64,000 nt of DNA from Catellatospora tritici (lineage in GTDB: Bacteria > Actinomycetota > Actinomycetes > Mycobacteriales > Micromonosporaceae): the NCBI RefSeq assembly GCF_019083965.1, contig NZ_JAHRCY010000030.1, forward strand, positions 31,206 through 95,205, given 5' to 3'. Made by a program: the position numbers and the translations under genes. The notes below the pieces were generated by a model. It did no database searches, was not told the origin of the DNA, and saw only the letters and a list, made by a program, of their open reading frames with translations. Shown piece after piece: positions 49,413 through 57,190 of this stretch. Position 1 is the first letter of the stretch. Each line of letters starts with the position of its first letter.

Positions 49413-50897
49413 ATGCAGTTCCTCCCGCGCGCCTCCCGGCGCAGCCTGGTGGCGGCAGGTGCCGTCGCCGCGCTCGCCGCGGGCGTGACCGCCGCCCTAC
49501 CGGCGGTCCACGCGATGGCGGCCACCGGCTGCCAGGTCACGTACACCGCCAACACCTGGGCCGGTGGCTTCACCGGCAACGTCGCCATCAAGAACCTCGG
49601 CGACGCCATCAGCAGCTGGACGCTCAAGTGGACCTTCCCCGACAGCGGCCAGAAGGTCGTGCAGGGCTGGTCGGCCACGTACAGCCAGAGCGGTGCCAAC
49701 GTCACCGCGGTCAGCATGGACTACAACGGCGCGCTGGCCACCGGCGCCTCGACGACCATCGGCTTCAACGGCAGCTGGAGCACCGCCAACCCGACCCCGA
49801 CGTCGTTCACCCTGAACGGCGTGCTGTGCACCGGCTCGACGACCACCTCTCCGTCGCCGTCGGCCTCGCCCAGCCGCTCGGCGTCCCCGTCGCCCTCGGC
49901 CTCGCCGTCGAAGTCGCCCTCGCCGTCCCCGTCGACCTCGCCGAGCACCCCCACGGGGACGACGCCGGTCGCGATCAACGGCCAGCTGCACGTCTGCGGC
50001 GTCAACCTGTGCAACCAGTACAACAAGGCGATCCAGCTGCGCGGCATGAGCACGCACGGCCTGCAGTGGTTCGCGAGCTGCTACAACGACGCCTCGTTGG
50101 ACGCGCTGGCCAACGACTGGAACGCCGACCTGCTGCGCATCGCGATGTACGTGCAGGAGCAGGGCTACGAGACCAACCCGACCGCCTTCACCAACCAGGT
50201 GAACGCGCTGGTCGACAAGGCCCAGGCCCGGGGCATGTACGCCCTCATCGACTTCCACACGCTGACCCCGGGTGACCCGACGTACAACCTGGACCGGGCC
50301 AAGACGTTCTTCGCGGCCGTCGCGGCCCGCAACGCGGCGAAGAACAACGTGATCTACGAGATCACCAACGAGCCCAACGGTGTCAGCTGGCAGACCATCA
50401 AGAACTACGCCGAGCAGGTCATCCCGGTGATCCGCGCGGCCGACCCGGACGCGGTGGTCATCGTCGGCACCCGCGGCTGGTCGTCGCTGGGCGTCTCCGA
50501 GGGCGGCAACGCCACCGAGGTCATCAACAACAAGGTCAACGCCCAGAACGTGATGTACACGTTCCACTTCTACGCGGCCTCGCACAAGGACAACTACCGC
50601 GCCGAGCTGGAGCGGGCGGCGGCCTCGCTGCCGATGTTCGTCACCGAGTTCGGCACCGTCACCTACACCGGCGGCGGCGCGTTCGACCAGTCCAGCAGCA
50701 CCGCGTGGCTGGACACGCTGGACCGGCTGAAGATCAGCTACGCGAACTGGACCTACTCCGACGCCAGTGAGAGCAGCGCCGCGTTCAAGCCGGGCACCTG
50801 CGCCGGCGGCCAGTACGCGGGCACCTCGGTCCTGCAGGACTCGGGTCTGTTCATGCGCTCGCGCATCCGCACCGCGGACAACTTCCCGACCAGCTGA
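49413..50897 (+). CDS. Secreted GH5 endoglucanase with N-terminal CBM2
   Basis: A 494-residue exported cellulase. The signal peptide ends near AMAA-37. A CBM2 cellulose-binding module (about 38-140; CQVTYTANTWAGGF, WSTANPTPTSFTLNGVLC) is joined by a Ser/Pro/Thr linker (141-186) to a GH5 (subfamily 2-like) domain. The acid/base is E320 in YEITNEPNG and the nucleophile is E412 in FVTEFGT. It cuts beta-1,4-glucan internally. AAAGG lies before ATG 49413. The upstream CebR-type box predicts induction by cellobiose or cello-oligosaccharides. Two hairpins follow. Confidence 0.96.
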   Translation: MQFLPRASRRSLVAAGAVAALAAGVTAALPAVHAMAATGCQVTYTANTWAGGFTGNVAIKNLGDAISSWTLKWTFPDSGQKVVQGWSATYSQSGANVTAVSMDYNGALATGASTTIGFNGSWSTANPTPTSFTLNGVLCTGSTTTSPSPSASPSRSASPSPSASPSKSPSPSPSTSPSTPTGTTPVAINGQLHVCGVNLCNQYNKAIQLRGMSTHGLQWFASCYNDASLDALANDWNADLLRIAMYVQEQGYETNPTAFTNQVNALVDKAQARGMYALIDFHTLTPGDPTYNLDRAKTFFAAVAARNAAKNNVIYEITNEPNGVSWQTIKNYAEQVIPVIRAADPDAVVIVGTRGWSSLGVSEGGNATEVINNKVNAQNVMYTFHFYAASHKDNYRAELERAAASLPMFVTEFGTVTYTGGGAFDQSSSTAWLDTLDRLKISYANWTYSDASESSAAFKPGTCAGGQYAGTSVLQDSGLFMRSRIRTADNFPTS

Positions 50898-50909
50898 TTT
50901 CCCTGAACC

Positions 50910-50944
50910 GAACGGGGTCCCCGCCCGCCGCGGGGGCCCCGTTC
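50910..50944 (+). terminator. Terminator hairpin after GH5
   Basis: GAACGGGGTCCCCGC pairs with GCGGGGGCCCCGTTC (one mismatch) around a 5-nt loop, 13 bp past the stop. Confidence 0.85.
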
Positions 50945-50966
50945 CGCATTCTGGCGGTGGAGTTCG

Positions 50967-50993
50967 CCCGAAGTTCAGTGCCTGAACTTCGGG
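50967..50993. terminator. Second hairpin, upstream of rbpA promoter
   Basis: CCCGAAGTTCAG-TGC-CTGAACTTCGGG, perfect 12-bp stem. It lies directly before the SigR-type promoter and may insulate it or act as a protein site. Confidence 0.6.
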
Positions 50994-51001
50994 TGGCGCG
51001 A

Positions 51002-51027
51002 GGAACAAAACCGCGCTGCGCCTCGTT
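51002..51027 (+). promoter_or_regulatory. SigR-type promoter of rbpA
   Basis: GGAAC, exactly 18 bp, then GTT matches the SigR/SigH thiol-stress consensus GGAAT-N18-GTT at all but one base. In Streptomyces rbpA is known to have a SigR-dependent promoter. A small GGACA-CAA-TGTCC inverted repeat follows at about 51037-51049. Confidence 0.7.
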
Positions 51028-51079
51028 GGCTCACCGGGACACAATGTCCGAGGATGGGCGTCGAGCGTGAGGAGTTGGT

Positions 51080-51418
51080 ATGGGCGAGCGGATGCTGCGG
51101 GGAAGCCGACTGGGTGCCGTCAGCTACGAGTCGGACCGCAACACCGAGCTCGCGCCGCGTCAGACGCGTGAATTCCTGTGCGCCAACGGGCACCGGTTCG
51201 AGGTGCCGTTCGCGATGGACGCCGAGGTGCCGCCGCTGTGGGAGTGCAAGTTCGACGGCAGTGTGGCACGGCTGATGGACGGCAGCGAGCCGGAGCAGAA
51301 GAAGGCCAAGCCGCCGCGTACGCACTGGGACATGCTGCTGGAGCGGCGCTCGATCGAGGAGCTGGAAGAGATCCTCAGCGAGCGGCTGGCGGTCGTGAGC
51401 GCGCGTCGCGGTCGTTGA
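51080..51418 (+). CDS. rbpA: RNA polymerase-binding protein RbpA
   Basis: A 112-residue actinobacteria-specific transcription factor that binds the principal sigma factor and the beta subunit and stabilises open complexes. It starts MGERMLRGSRLGAVSYESDR. The zinc-associated core is REFLCANGHRFEVPFAMDA followed by WECKFDG. The C-terminal sigma-interaction helix is THWDMLLERRSIEELEEIL. GAGGAG precedes ATG 51080. It is preceded by a SigR-type promoter, consistent with a role in recovery from oxidative stress. Confidence 0.97.
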   Translation: MGERMLRGSRLGAVSYESDRNTELAPRQTREFLCANGHRFEVPFAMDAEVPPLWECKFDGSVARLMDGSEPEQKKAKPPRTHWDMLLERRSIEELEEILSERLAVVSARRGR

Positions 51419-51429
51419 GTTAGCAGGTC

Positions 51430-51463
51430 AAGGGCGCCTTCCCGGGTACAGGGAGGCGCCCTT
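51430..51463 (+). terminator. Terminator hairpin after rbpA
   Basis: AAGGGCGCCTTCCC folds on GGGAGGCGCCCTT, starting 12 bp after the stop. It resembles a half of the GGGCCC hairpin family but has a different core. Confidence 0.85.
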
Positions 51464-51490
51464 CGCGTTGCCCGAAGCGATTAGCCTCCG

Positions 51491-51526
51491 GGTGTATACA
51501 CTCGGCGTATACACCCGGTGTATGCT
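51491..51526. promoter_or_regulatory. PadR operator and leaderless promoter
   Basis: GGTGTATAC-N7-GTATACACC (51491-51515) has perfect 9-bp arms, and a third GGTGTATGC half follows. TATGCT at 51521-51526 is a -10 element 7 nt before the padR ATG, so repressor binding would cover the promoter. Confidence 0.75.
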
Positions 51527-51533
51527 CACCCGC

Positions 51534-52058
51534 ATGAGTGTCCCCCTGACCCTGCTCGGTCTGCTCGAGCGCGAGCCCCGCCACGGCTACGACCTCAAGC
51601 GCGACTACGACGCCTACTTCGGCCGCGGCAAACCCCTGCCCTACGGCCAGGTCTACTCGACGCTGAGCCGCCTGGCCCGCGACGGCAAGGTCGTCATCAG
51701 CGAGGTCGGCCCCGGTGAGGGCCCCGACCGCAAGCGCTACGTCATCACCGACCTGGGCGCGACCGAGGTGGAGACCTGGCTGACCCAGCCGGTCGAGCCC
51801 GAACCGCATCTGCAGACCGTGCTGTTCGCCAAGGTCGTGCTCGCGATCATGCTGGAGCGCCCGGCCGAGGAGTACCTGGACACCCAGCGCGCCGCCCACA
51901 TCCAGCGGATGCGCGAGCTCACCGAGATCAAGCGCACCGGCAACCTGGTCGACGTGCTGCTGGCCGACCACGGCCTGTTCCACCTGGAGGCCGACCTGCG
52001 CTGGATCGAGACCACCAAGGCCCGGCTGGACCTGCTCGCCAAGACGGTGCGGCCGTGA
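51534..52058 (+). CDS. PadR-family regulator of the ABC exporter operon
   Basis: A 174-residue repressor with an N-terminal winged helix (SVPLTLLGLLEREPRHGYDLKRDYDAYF, QVYSTLSRLARDGKVV, RKRYVITDLG) and a C-terminal helical dimerisation domain, the PadR subtype 1 layout. No Shine-Dalgarno is seen and the -10 lies 7 nt before the ATG, so the mRNA is probably leaderless. Its stop overlaps the ABC ATPase GTG (GTGA). It likely represses the exporter until the transported compound binds. Confidence 0.93.
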   Translation: MSVPLTLLGLLEREPRHGYDLKRDYDAYFGRGKPLPYGQVYSTLSRLARDGKVVISEVGPGEGPDRKRYVITDLGATEVETWLTQPVEPEPHLQTVLFAKVVLAIMLERPAEEYLDTQRAAHIQRMRELTEIKRTGNLVDVLLADHGLFHLEADLRWIETTKARLDLLAKTVRP

Positions 52059-52741
52059 CCGCCCGGCGCCTGATCGAGGCGCGCGGCCTGGAGCTGTCCT
52101 TCGGCCAGACCCCGGCCCTGCGCGGGGCCGACTTCTGGGCCGCGCCCGGCGAGATCGTCGCCGTCACCGGCCCCAGCGGCTCCGGCAAGACGACCCTGCT
52201 GCACTGCCTGGCGGGCATCCTGGTCCCCGCCACCGGCGAGGTGTCCTTCGACGGGGTCCGGGTCGACACCCTGAACGAGGAGAAGCGCAGCACGCTGCGG
52301 CGCGAGCGGTTCGGTTTCGTGTTCCAGTTCGGTCAGTTGGTGCCCGAACTGACCGCCGAGGAGAACGTCGCGCTGCCGCTGCTGCTCGGCGGCGTACGCC
52401 GCAAGGCCGCGCTGGAGCGGGCGCGCCCGTGGTTCGCCCGGCTCGGCCTGGACGGGCTGGAGCGGCGCCGGTCCGGCGAGCTGTCCGGCGGCCAGGCTCA
52501 GCGGGTCGCGCTGGCCCGCGGCATGGTGACCCGGCCGCAGGTGGTGTTCGCCGACGAGCCGACCGGTTCGCTGGACTCGCTCACCGGCGAGCAGGTGCTC
52601 GACCTGCTGGTCGGGGCCGCCCGGGAGGAGGGGACCACGGTCATCCTGGTCACCCACGAGCCCAGGGTCGCCGCGTACGCCGACCGCGAGGTGATCGTCC
52701 GCGACGGGCGCGCCACCGAGCTGGAGCGGATCACCGCATGA
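52055..52741 (+). CDS. LolD/MacB-type ABC transporter ATPase
   Basis: A 228-residue ATPase. Walker A is GPSGSGKTTLL, the Q-loop is VFQFGQLVPELTAEENVALP, the signature is LSGGQAQRVALARG, Walker B is VVFADEPTGSLD and the H-loop is VILVTHEP. The LDS-x-T-G-EQVL and QLVPELTA strings are typical of partners of FtsX-like permeases. It starts at GTG 52055 overlapping the PadR stop and ends overlapping the permease ATG, so all three are co-translated. It powers export or extraction of a lipid-like or peptide substrate. Confidence 0.95.
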   Translation: MTARRLIEARGLELSFGQTPALRGADFWAAPGEIVAVTGPSGSGKTTLLHCLAGILVPATGEVSFDGVRVDTLNEEKRSTLRRERFGFVFQFGQLVPELTAEENVALPLLLGGVRRKAALERARPWFARLGLDGLERRRSGELSGGQAQRVALARGMVTRPQVVFADEPTGSLDSLTGEQVLDLLVGAAREEGTTVILVTHEPRVAAYADREVIVRDGRATELERITA

Positions 52742-54930
52742 TCCGCTTCGGACTGCGCCTGGCCGTCACCGGCGGGCGGGAGGCCTTCGTACGGCTGGCC
52801 GTCATCGCCGCCGCCGTCGCCCTGGGCACCGGCCTGCTGCTGGCCACCGTCGCGAGCCTGCACGCCGTCGACAAGCAGACCGCCCGATACGGCTGGATGA
52901 CCACGCGTGCCACCGAATCGGCCCCGGTCGCGGGCGTCGACCCGCTGTACTGGGCGCTGCGCGAGGACTTCCACGAGTCCAAGCTGATCGGACGGCTCGA
53001 CGTGGCCGCCACCGGCCCGGCCGCGCCGGTGCCGCCCGGCCTGCCGCGCCTGCCCGGCCCCGGCGAGTACTTCGCCTCCCCGAAGCTGGCCGAGCTGCTC
53101 GCCGCCACTCCGGCCGACCAGTTGGGCGCCCGCTATCCGGGCCACCTCGTCGGCACCATCGGCCGGGACATGGTCCCCGACCCCGACACGATGCTCATCG
53201 TCATCGGCCACGCCCCCGAGGAACTGGCGGTCCTCGGCGCCGGGCAGGTGACCAGCATCGGCACCGAGCCGCCCGGAGCCCGGTCGGCCGGACTCGACCT
53301 GGTCCTGTCGACCGTCGCGGGCGGTCTGCTGTTCCCGGTGCTGATCTTCATCGGCACCGCGACCCGGCTCAACGCCGCCCGGCGCGAGCAGCGTTTCGCC
53401 GCGATGCGGCTGGTCGGCGCCACCCCGCGCCAGGTCTCGGTGATCGCGGCGATCGAGTCGACCGCGGCCGCGTTCATCGGCACCGCGCTCGGCTTCGCGC
53501 TGTACGCCCTGGGCCACGACACGCTGGCGAGCATCCCGTTCACCGGCTCGCGGTTCTATCCCGACGAGGTCGCCGTCACCGGGCTCGACGCGTTGCTGGT
53601 CGGGCTTGGCGTGCCGCTGGCCGCCGCGGTCGCGGCCCGGTTGGCGCTGCGCCGGGTGCGGATCTCCCCGCTCGGGGTGACCCGGCGGGTCACGCCGCGC
53701 CCGCCGCGGGCGTACCGGCTGATCCCGCTCGCGCTCGGCCTGGCCGAACTGACGTACTTCATCGGGCGCCGCCCGCAGACCTCCCAGGGCCAGGTGGCCG
53801 CGTTCCTGCCCGGCCTTCTGGTGATCATGGCGGGGCTCGTGATCGCCGGTCCGTACCTGACCATGGTCGGGGCACGACTGCTGGCCCGACGGGCCAACCG
53901 CCCCGCCACGCTGATCGCCGCCCGGCGGCTGGCCGACAACCCGCAGGCCGCGTTCCGCGCGGTCAGCGGCCTGATGCTGGCCCTGTTCGTCACCAGCACC
54001 GCCGTCGGGATCATCACCACGATCGTGGCCGAGCGCGGCACCAAGCACGGCACGACCGCCAGCGCGGGAAGCATGCATGTGTACTTCCACGACGGCGACC
54101 CGCTGACCACGGTGCCCGAGACCATCTCGGCCCGGCTGCGGGACGTGCCGGGCGTCGGCCGGATGATCACGGTGCGCCACAACCCGGTCGAGCGGACGGG
54201 TTCGGGCCCCGACGATTTCGGGTCGCTGCCCGGTGTGATCTCCTGCGCCGAGCTCGATCCCGTCTTCGGCCGCTGCGCGCCCGGCGCGGTGGTGGCCGAG
54301 GTCTGGAGCGACCTCATCGGCTTTCCTGACGCCGGGGGACCTGACACGGTCTGGGCCGCCTCCACCGTCACCCCGGAGCAGTACGCGCAACTGCCGCTGA
54401 TGTCGCTGGTCGTGCGCACGGACGGCTCGACCGCCGCCGTCGAGCGGGCCCGCACGATCCTGGAAGTCGGCCTGCCGCAGTACGAGGTCCCGCCGATGGT
54501 CGCCGGCGACTTCGAGGCCGACTTCACCAACACCCTCACCGGCTGGAAACAGCTCGCCAACGTGATCATCCTGGCCAGCCTGCCGATCGCCGGGTGCAGC
54601 CTGGCGGTGAGCATCGTCGGCGGCCTGTCCGAGCGCAAACGCCCGTTCAGCCTGCTGCGGCTGTCCGGGGTGCCGCTGCGGACGCTGCGCCGGGTGGTCG
54701 CACTGGAGAGCACGGTGCCGCTGGTGGTCGTGGCCGTGGTCGCGATCGGCGCCGGGCTGCTGTCGGCACAGCTGTTCCTGACCGCGCAGATGCACTACGA
54801 CCTGCGCGCGCCCAGCCTCGGCTACTACCTCACCGTGCTGGCCGGGCTGGTGGGATCGCTGGCGATCATCGGGTCCACGCTGCCGCTGCTGCGCCGGATC
54901 ACCGGCCCGGAGACGGCCCGCAACGAGTGA
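52738..54930 (+). CDS. FtsX-like ABC permease
   Basis: A 730-residue permease with two FtsX-type domains. An N-terminal helix (AVIAAAVALGTGLLLATVAS) leads into an exterior loop, then a four-helix block with the signature RREQRFAAMRLVGATPRQVS, and a second block near the C-terminus with ERKRPFSLLRLSGVPLRTLRR. A large second exterior domain (about 440-610) lies between. It is ATGA-coupled to the ATPase. Such PadR-linked systems usually resist antimicrobial compounds or act in envelope stress; the substrate is unknown. Confidence 0.93.
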   Translation: MIRFGLRLAVTGGREAFVRLAVIAAAVALGTGLLLATVASLHAVDKQTARYGWMTTRATESAPVAGVDPLYWALREDFHESKLIGRLDVAATGPAAPVPPGLPRLPGPGEYFASPKLAELLAATPADQLGARYPGHLVGTIGRDMVPDPDTMLIVIGHAPEELAVLGAGQVTSIGTEPPGARSAGLDLVLSTVAGGLLFPVLIFIGTATRLNAARREQRFAAMRLVGATPRQVSVIAAIESTAAAFIGTALGFALYALGHDTLASIPFTGSRFYPDEVAVTGLDALLVGLGVPLAAAVAARLALRRVRISPLGVTRRVTPRPPRAYRLIPLALGLAELTYFIGRRPQTSQGQVAAFLPGLLVIMAGLVIAGPYLTMVGARLLARRANRPATLIAARRLADNPQAAFRAVSGLMLALFVTSTAVGIITTIVAERGTKHGTTASAGSMHVYFHDGDPLTTVPETISARLRDVPGVGRMITVRHNPVERTGSGPDDFGSLPGVISCAELDPVFGRCAPGAVVAEVWSDLIGFPDAGGPDTVWAASTVTPEQYAQLPLMSLVVRTDGSTAAVERARTILEVGLPQYEVPPMVAGDFEADFTNTLTGWKQLANVIILASLPIAGCSLAVSIVGGLSERKRPFSLLRLSGVPLRTLRRVVALESTVPLVVVAVVAIGAGLLSAQLFLTAQMHYDLRAPSLGYYLTVLAGLVGSLAIIGSTLPLLRRITGPETARNE

Positions 54931-54939
54931 TCCCGACGT

Positions 54940-54973
54940 CCCGGGCGCCCTCTCCCCGAGGAGGACGCCCGGG
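54940..54973 (+). terminator. Terminator of the PadR/ABC operon
   Basis: CCCGGGCG pairs with CGCCCGGG, with an inner CCTC/GAGG stem, 10 bp after the permease stop. Confidence 0.75.
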
Positions 54974-55063
54974 GTGGCGGATCCCGCGTGGCGCAACGGT
55001 ACGGGCCGACCTCGATACTGAAATGATGGCTATCGTCCATGTTCGTACTTGATGGGAACCTTC

Positions 55064-55435
55064 ATGGCTGACTCGCTGGGTACCGTCCGATTGGTCCTGA
55101 CGGAAGCCGACGCCGACCCGGGCGAGGAATCGGTGATCACGGTCCCGCAGGACAAGCTGCCGCAGGCGCAGTCCTGGCTCGCGGGCGGGGCCAACGACCC
55201 GATCACGGCGGAACAACTGCTCGCCGTGGTGGATCCCGACAGCCTCACGGCGGTCGCGGAGGAGGCCGGTGTCGAGCCCGCCGTGTTCGCCGAGAAGGTG
55301 GCTGACGCCCTCCCCGGCCTGATCGACGACGCGACCCCGGACGGAGAACTCAATCCGCAGTTCAGCGTACGTATCGTCGGCGGGGACGAGGTCGAGCCCC
55401 ACTCGCACCCCCACCAGATCAGCTTGCGGCTCTAG
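55064..55435 (+). CDS. YidB-like (DUF937) protein
   Basis: A 123-residue protein. Residues about 46-95 (PITAEQLLAVVDPDSLTAVAEEAGVEPAVFAEKVADALPGLIDDATPDGEL) follow the helical YidB/DUF937 pattern, including the closing L-P-x-x-I/V-D-x-x-T-P-x-G-x-L. The N-terminal third is a short strand-rich region and the C-terminus is beta-like (PQFSVRIVGG). The start is ATG 55064; TTG or ATG at 55049-55052 are alternatives. Function of the family is unknown. Confidence 0.75.
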   Translation: MADSLGTVRLVLTEADADPGEESVITVPQDKLPQAQSWLAGGANDPITAEQLLAVVDPDSLTAVAEEAGVEPAVFAEKVADALPGLIDDATPDGELNPQFSVRIVGGDEVEPHSHPHQISLRL

Positions 55436-55538
55436 GGCAGACGCCTGGCCGAGGAGCGAGTTCGCACCCGGCTCAGGTGGCCGAGAATCCGGTTACACGA
55501 TGAGGGCCGCGGGACCCGGCACCAATACACTTCGACAG

Positions 55539-56030
55539 ATGAGTGCGACGCTCTTCCTGATGTGCGGCCTGCCGGGGGCGGGCAAGACCACGCTGTCGCA
55601 TGAGCTCGCCGCCGACCACGGGGCCTTGCGGATCAGCTCGGACGAGTGGCTGATCGATCTGCTTGAAGGCCCGCACCGGGAGCTGGCCGACCCGATGCGG
55701 CTGCAGCTGGAGCCGCTGCTGCTGGCGGTGACCGTACGCATTCTCAGCCTCGGCGGCAGCGTGGTGCTGGACTTCGGGTCGTGGCACCGCGCGCAGCGGG
55801 ACCGGGCCCGCGCCGCGGGCCGGGTCGCGGGTGCCCGGGTCGAGCTGCACGTGCTCAATCCGCCGCTGGACGTGCTGCGCGAACGGGTCGCCGCGCGCAA
55901 CGCGGGGCTCGGCACGCGCACGTTCCAAATCACCGACGACGAGATGGTGCAGTGGGTGGACCTGTTCGAGGTGCCGACCGAGCAGGAGCTGACCCTGTTC
56001 GATCCGCACGTTTCGCCGTCCTGGGAATGA
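55539..56030 (+). CDS. P-loop kinase (AAA_33/zeta-toxin-like)
   Basis: A 163-residue ATP-binding kinase-like protein. Walker A is MCGLPGAGKTTLSHELA at the N-terminus, followed by RISSDEWLIDLL (Asp as probable catalytic base), VVLDFGSWHRAQRDRARAAG (Walker B-like) and the Arg-rich lid VLRERVAARNAG. This is the compact layout of chloramphenicol phosphotransferase-like and polynucleotide kinase-like proteins of actinomycetes. ATG 55539 is 7 nt after TACACT with no Shine-Dalgarno, suggesting leaderless expression. Its substrate is unknown; it could be a sugar, antibiotic or nucleotide. Confidence 0.87.
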   Translation: MSATLFLMCGLPGAGKTTLSHELAADHGALRISSDEWLIDLLEGPHRELADPMRLQLEPLLLAVTVRILSLGGSVVLDFGSWHRAQRDRARAAGRVAGARVELHVLNPPLDVLRERVAARNAGLGTRTFQITDDEMVQWVDLFEVPTEQELTLFDPHVSPSWE

Positions 56031-56069
56031 GGTAGTTTCGCGGTCAGGAACGGCGAGTGGAGTGCGGCG

Positions 56070-56267
56070 ATGGAGCAGGCGGGTCCCCTGATCGCGGTGG
56101 CGCTGATGGTGCCGGTGCTGGCGTTCTGGTGCTGGATGTTCCGCGACATGCTCGGCAACCACCGGTTGTACGGCCAGGCCCGCAACCTGTGGCTGTTCGG
56201 CTTCCTGCTCCTCAACGTCTTCGCCGCCGGGCTGTACTACGTCGCGGAGTACCGCGACCGCCCCTGA
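56070..56267 (+). CDS. Small two-helix membrane protein
   Basis: A 65-residue protein. Two transmembrane helices (LIAVALMVPVLAFWCWMFRD and LWLFGFLLLNVFAAGLYYV) flank a short basic loop, and the C-terminus is YRDRP. The start ATG has GAGTGGAGTG upstream. It resembles the two-helix PLDc_N-type membrane anchors found as short actinobacterial proteins, but no motif decides this. It lies 39 bp after the kinase gene, so the two may form an operon. Confidence 0.75.
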   Translation: MEQAGPLIAVALMVPVLAFWCWMFRDMLGNHRLYGQARNLWLFGFLLLNVFAAGLYYVAEYRDRP

Positions 56268-56311
56268 GCCCTGGTGGAGGCAGGATCCGCCGACCGATGG
56301 CCGTCCTGAGT

Positions 56312-57085
56312 TCAGGACGGCTGCCTGCTGAAGCCGCCGTCGGAGTCGATCACCTGCCCGGTCACCCAGTCAGCCTGCGCGGAGCACAGGAACGAGACCA
56401 GGTTCGCGGTGTCCTGCGGGGTGCCCCAGCGCTTGCGCGGGAACCGCTCGCGGACCAGCTCGTAGGTCTCCGGGTCGGCCCAGCCGGTGTCGTTGGGGCC
56501 GGGGTTGACCGCGTTGACGGTCACCCCGCGCTCGGCCAGCAGCACCGCGAAGTCCCTGGTCAGGTACTCCACGGCGGCCTTGGATGCGGCGTAGGCCAGC
56601 TCACCGACCATGGGTCCGTTGCGCTGACCGCTGCTGAACAGCACGATCCGGCCGGGCCGGGCGTCGTCGTGCGCGGCCGCGTACGCCTGGATCAGCAGCA
56701 TGTTCGCGCGCACGTTCACGGTCAGGTGCCGGTCGATCTCGGCGGCGTCGAGGCCGCCCAGCGGCGTCGAGGTCGAGTAGGTGTGGCAGGAGACCACGGT
56801 GTCCACGCCGCCGAACCGGTCGACGACCGCGGCGACGAGTTCGGCGGGACCGTCGGGCGTGGACAGGTCGTGTGCCTGGACGTGCACGTCGGGGCCGAGT
56901 TCGGCGGCCAGGGCGGCGGGATCGTCGCCGGGCACGCCGACGGTGTTGTCGTAGCGGGGCAGGCCGGTGGCGAAGACGCGGTAGCCGTCGGCGACCAGCC
57001 GCCGCACCGCCGCGGCGGCGATGTTCGAGGTGCGACCGACTCCGGTGACCAGGGCGACCGGGCGGTACTCGTCATGCTGGCTCAT
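56312..57085 (-). CDS. Short-chain dehydrogenase/reductase
   Basis: A 257-residue SDR. The cofactor loop is VALVTGVGRTSNIAAAAVRRL, a variant of TGxxxGIG in which the last Gly is replaced. The active site has SSGQRNGPMVGELAYAASKAAVEYL (YxxxK), and PGPNDTGW and the C-terminal VTGQVIDSDGGFS are typical. It probably reduces a carbonyl or oxidises an alcohol with NAD(P). The nonstandard loop (V-G-R-T-S-N-I) recalls enoyl reductase-like or 3-ketoacyl SDR variants. It is monocistronic; the terminator downstream belongs to the TNT gene. Confidence 0.9.
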   Translation of the reverse strand: MSQHDEYRPVALVTGVGRTSNIAAAAVRRLVADGYRVFATGLPRYDNTVGVPGDDPAALAAELGPDVHVQAHDLSTPDGPAELVAAVVDRFGGVDTVVSCHTYSTSTPLGGLDAAEIDRHLTVNVRANMLLIQAYAAAHDDARPGRIVLFSSGQRNGPMVGELAYAASKAAVEYLTRDFAVLLAERGVTVNAVNPGPNDTGWADPETYELVRERFPRKRWGTPQDTANLVSFLCSAQADWVTGQVIDSDGGFSRQPS

Positions 57086-57143
57086 CGTCGCCGACCGTAG
57101 CGATCAAGCCGATGTGCCGCAAGCGCGTTCGGCTGTGGACAGC

Positions 57144-57177
57144 CGTGGTCCCCGGTGCCGTCGCACCGGGGACCACG
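57144..57177 (-). terminator. Terminator of the TNT gene
   Basis: CGTGGTCCCCGGTGC pairs perfectly with GCACCGGGGACCACG around a CGTC loop, 14 bp past the stop of the minus-strand TNT gene. Confidence 0.85.
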
Positions 57178-57190
57178 ATCATCACGCGGA

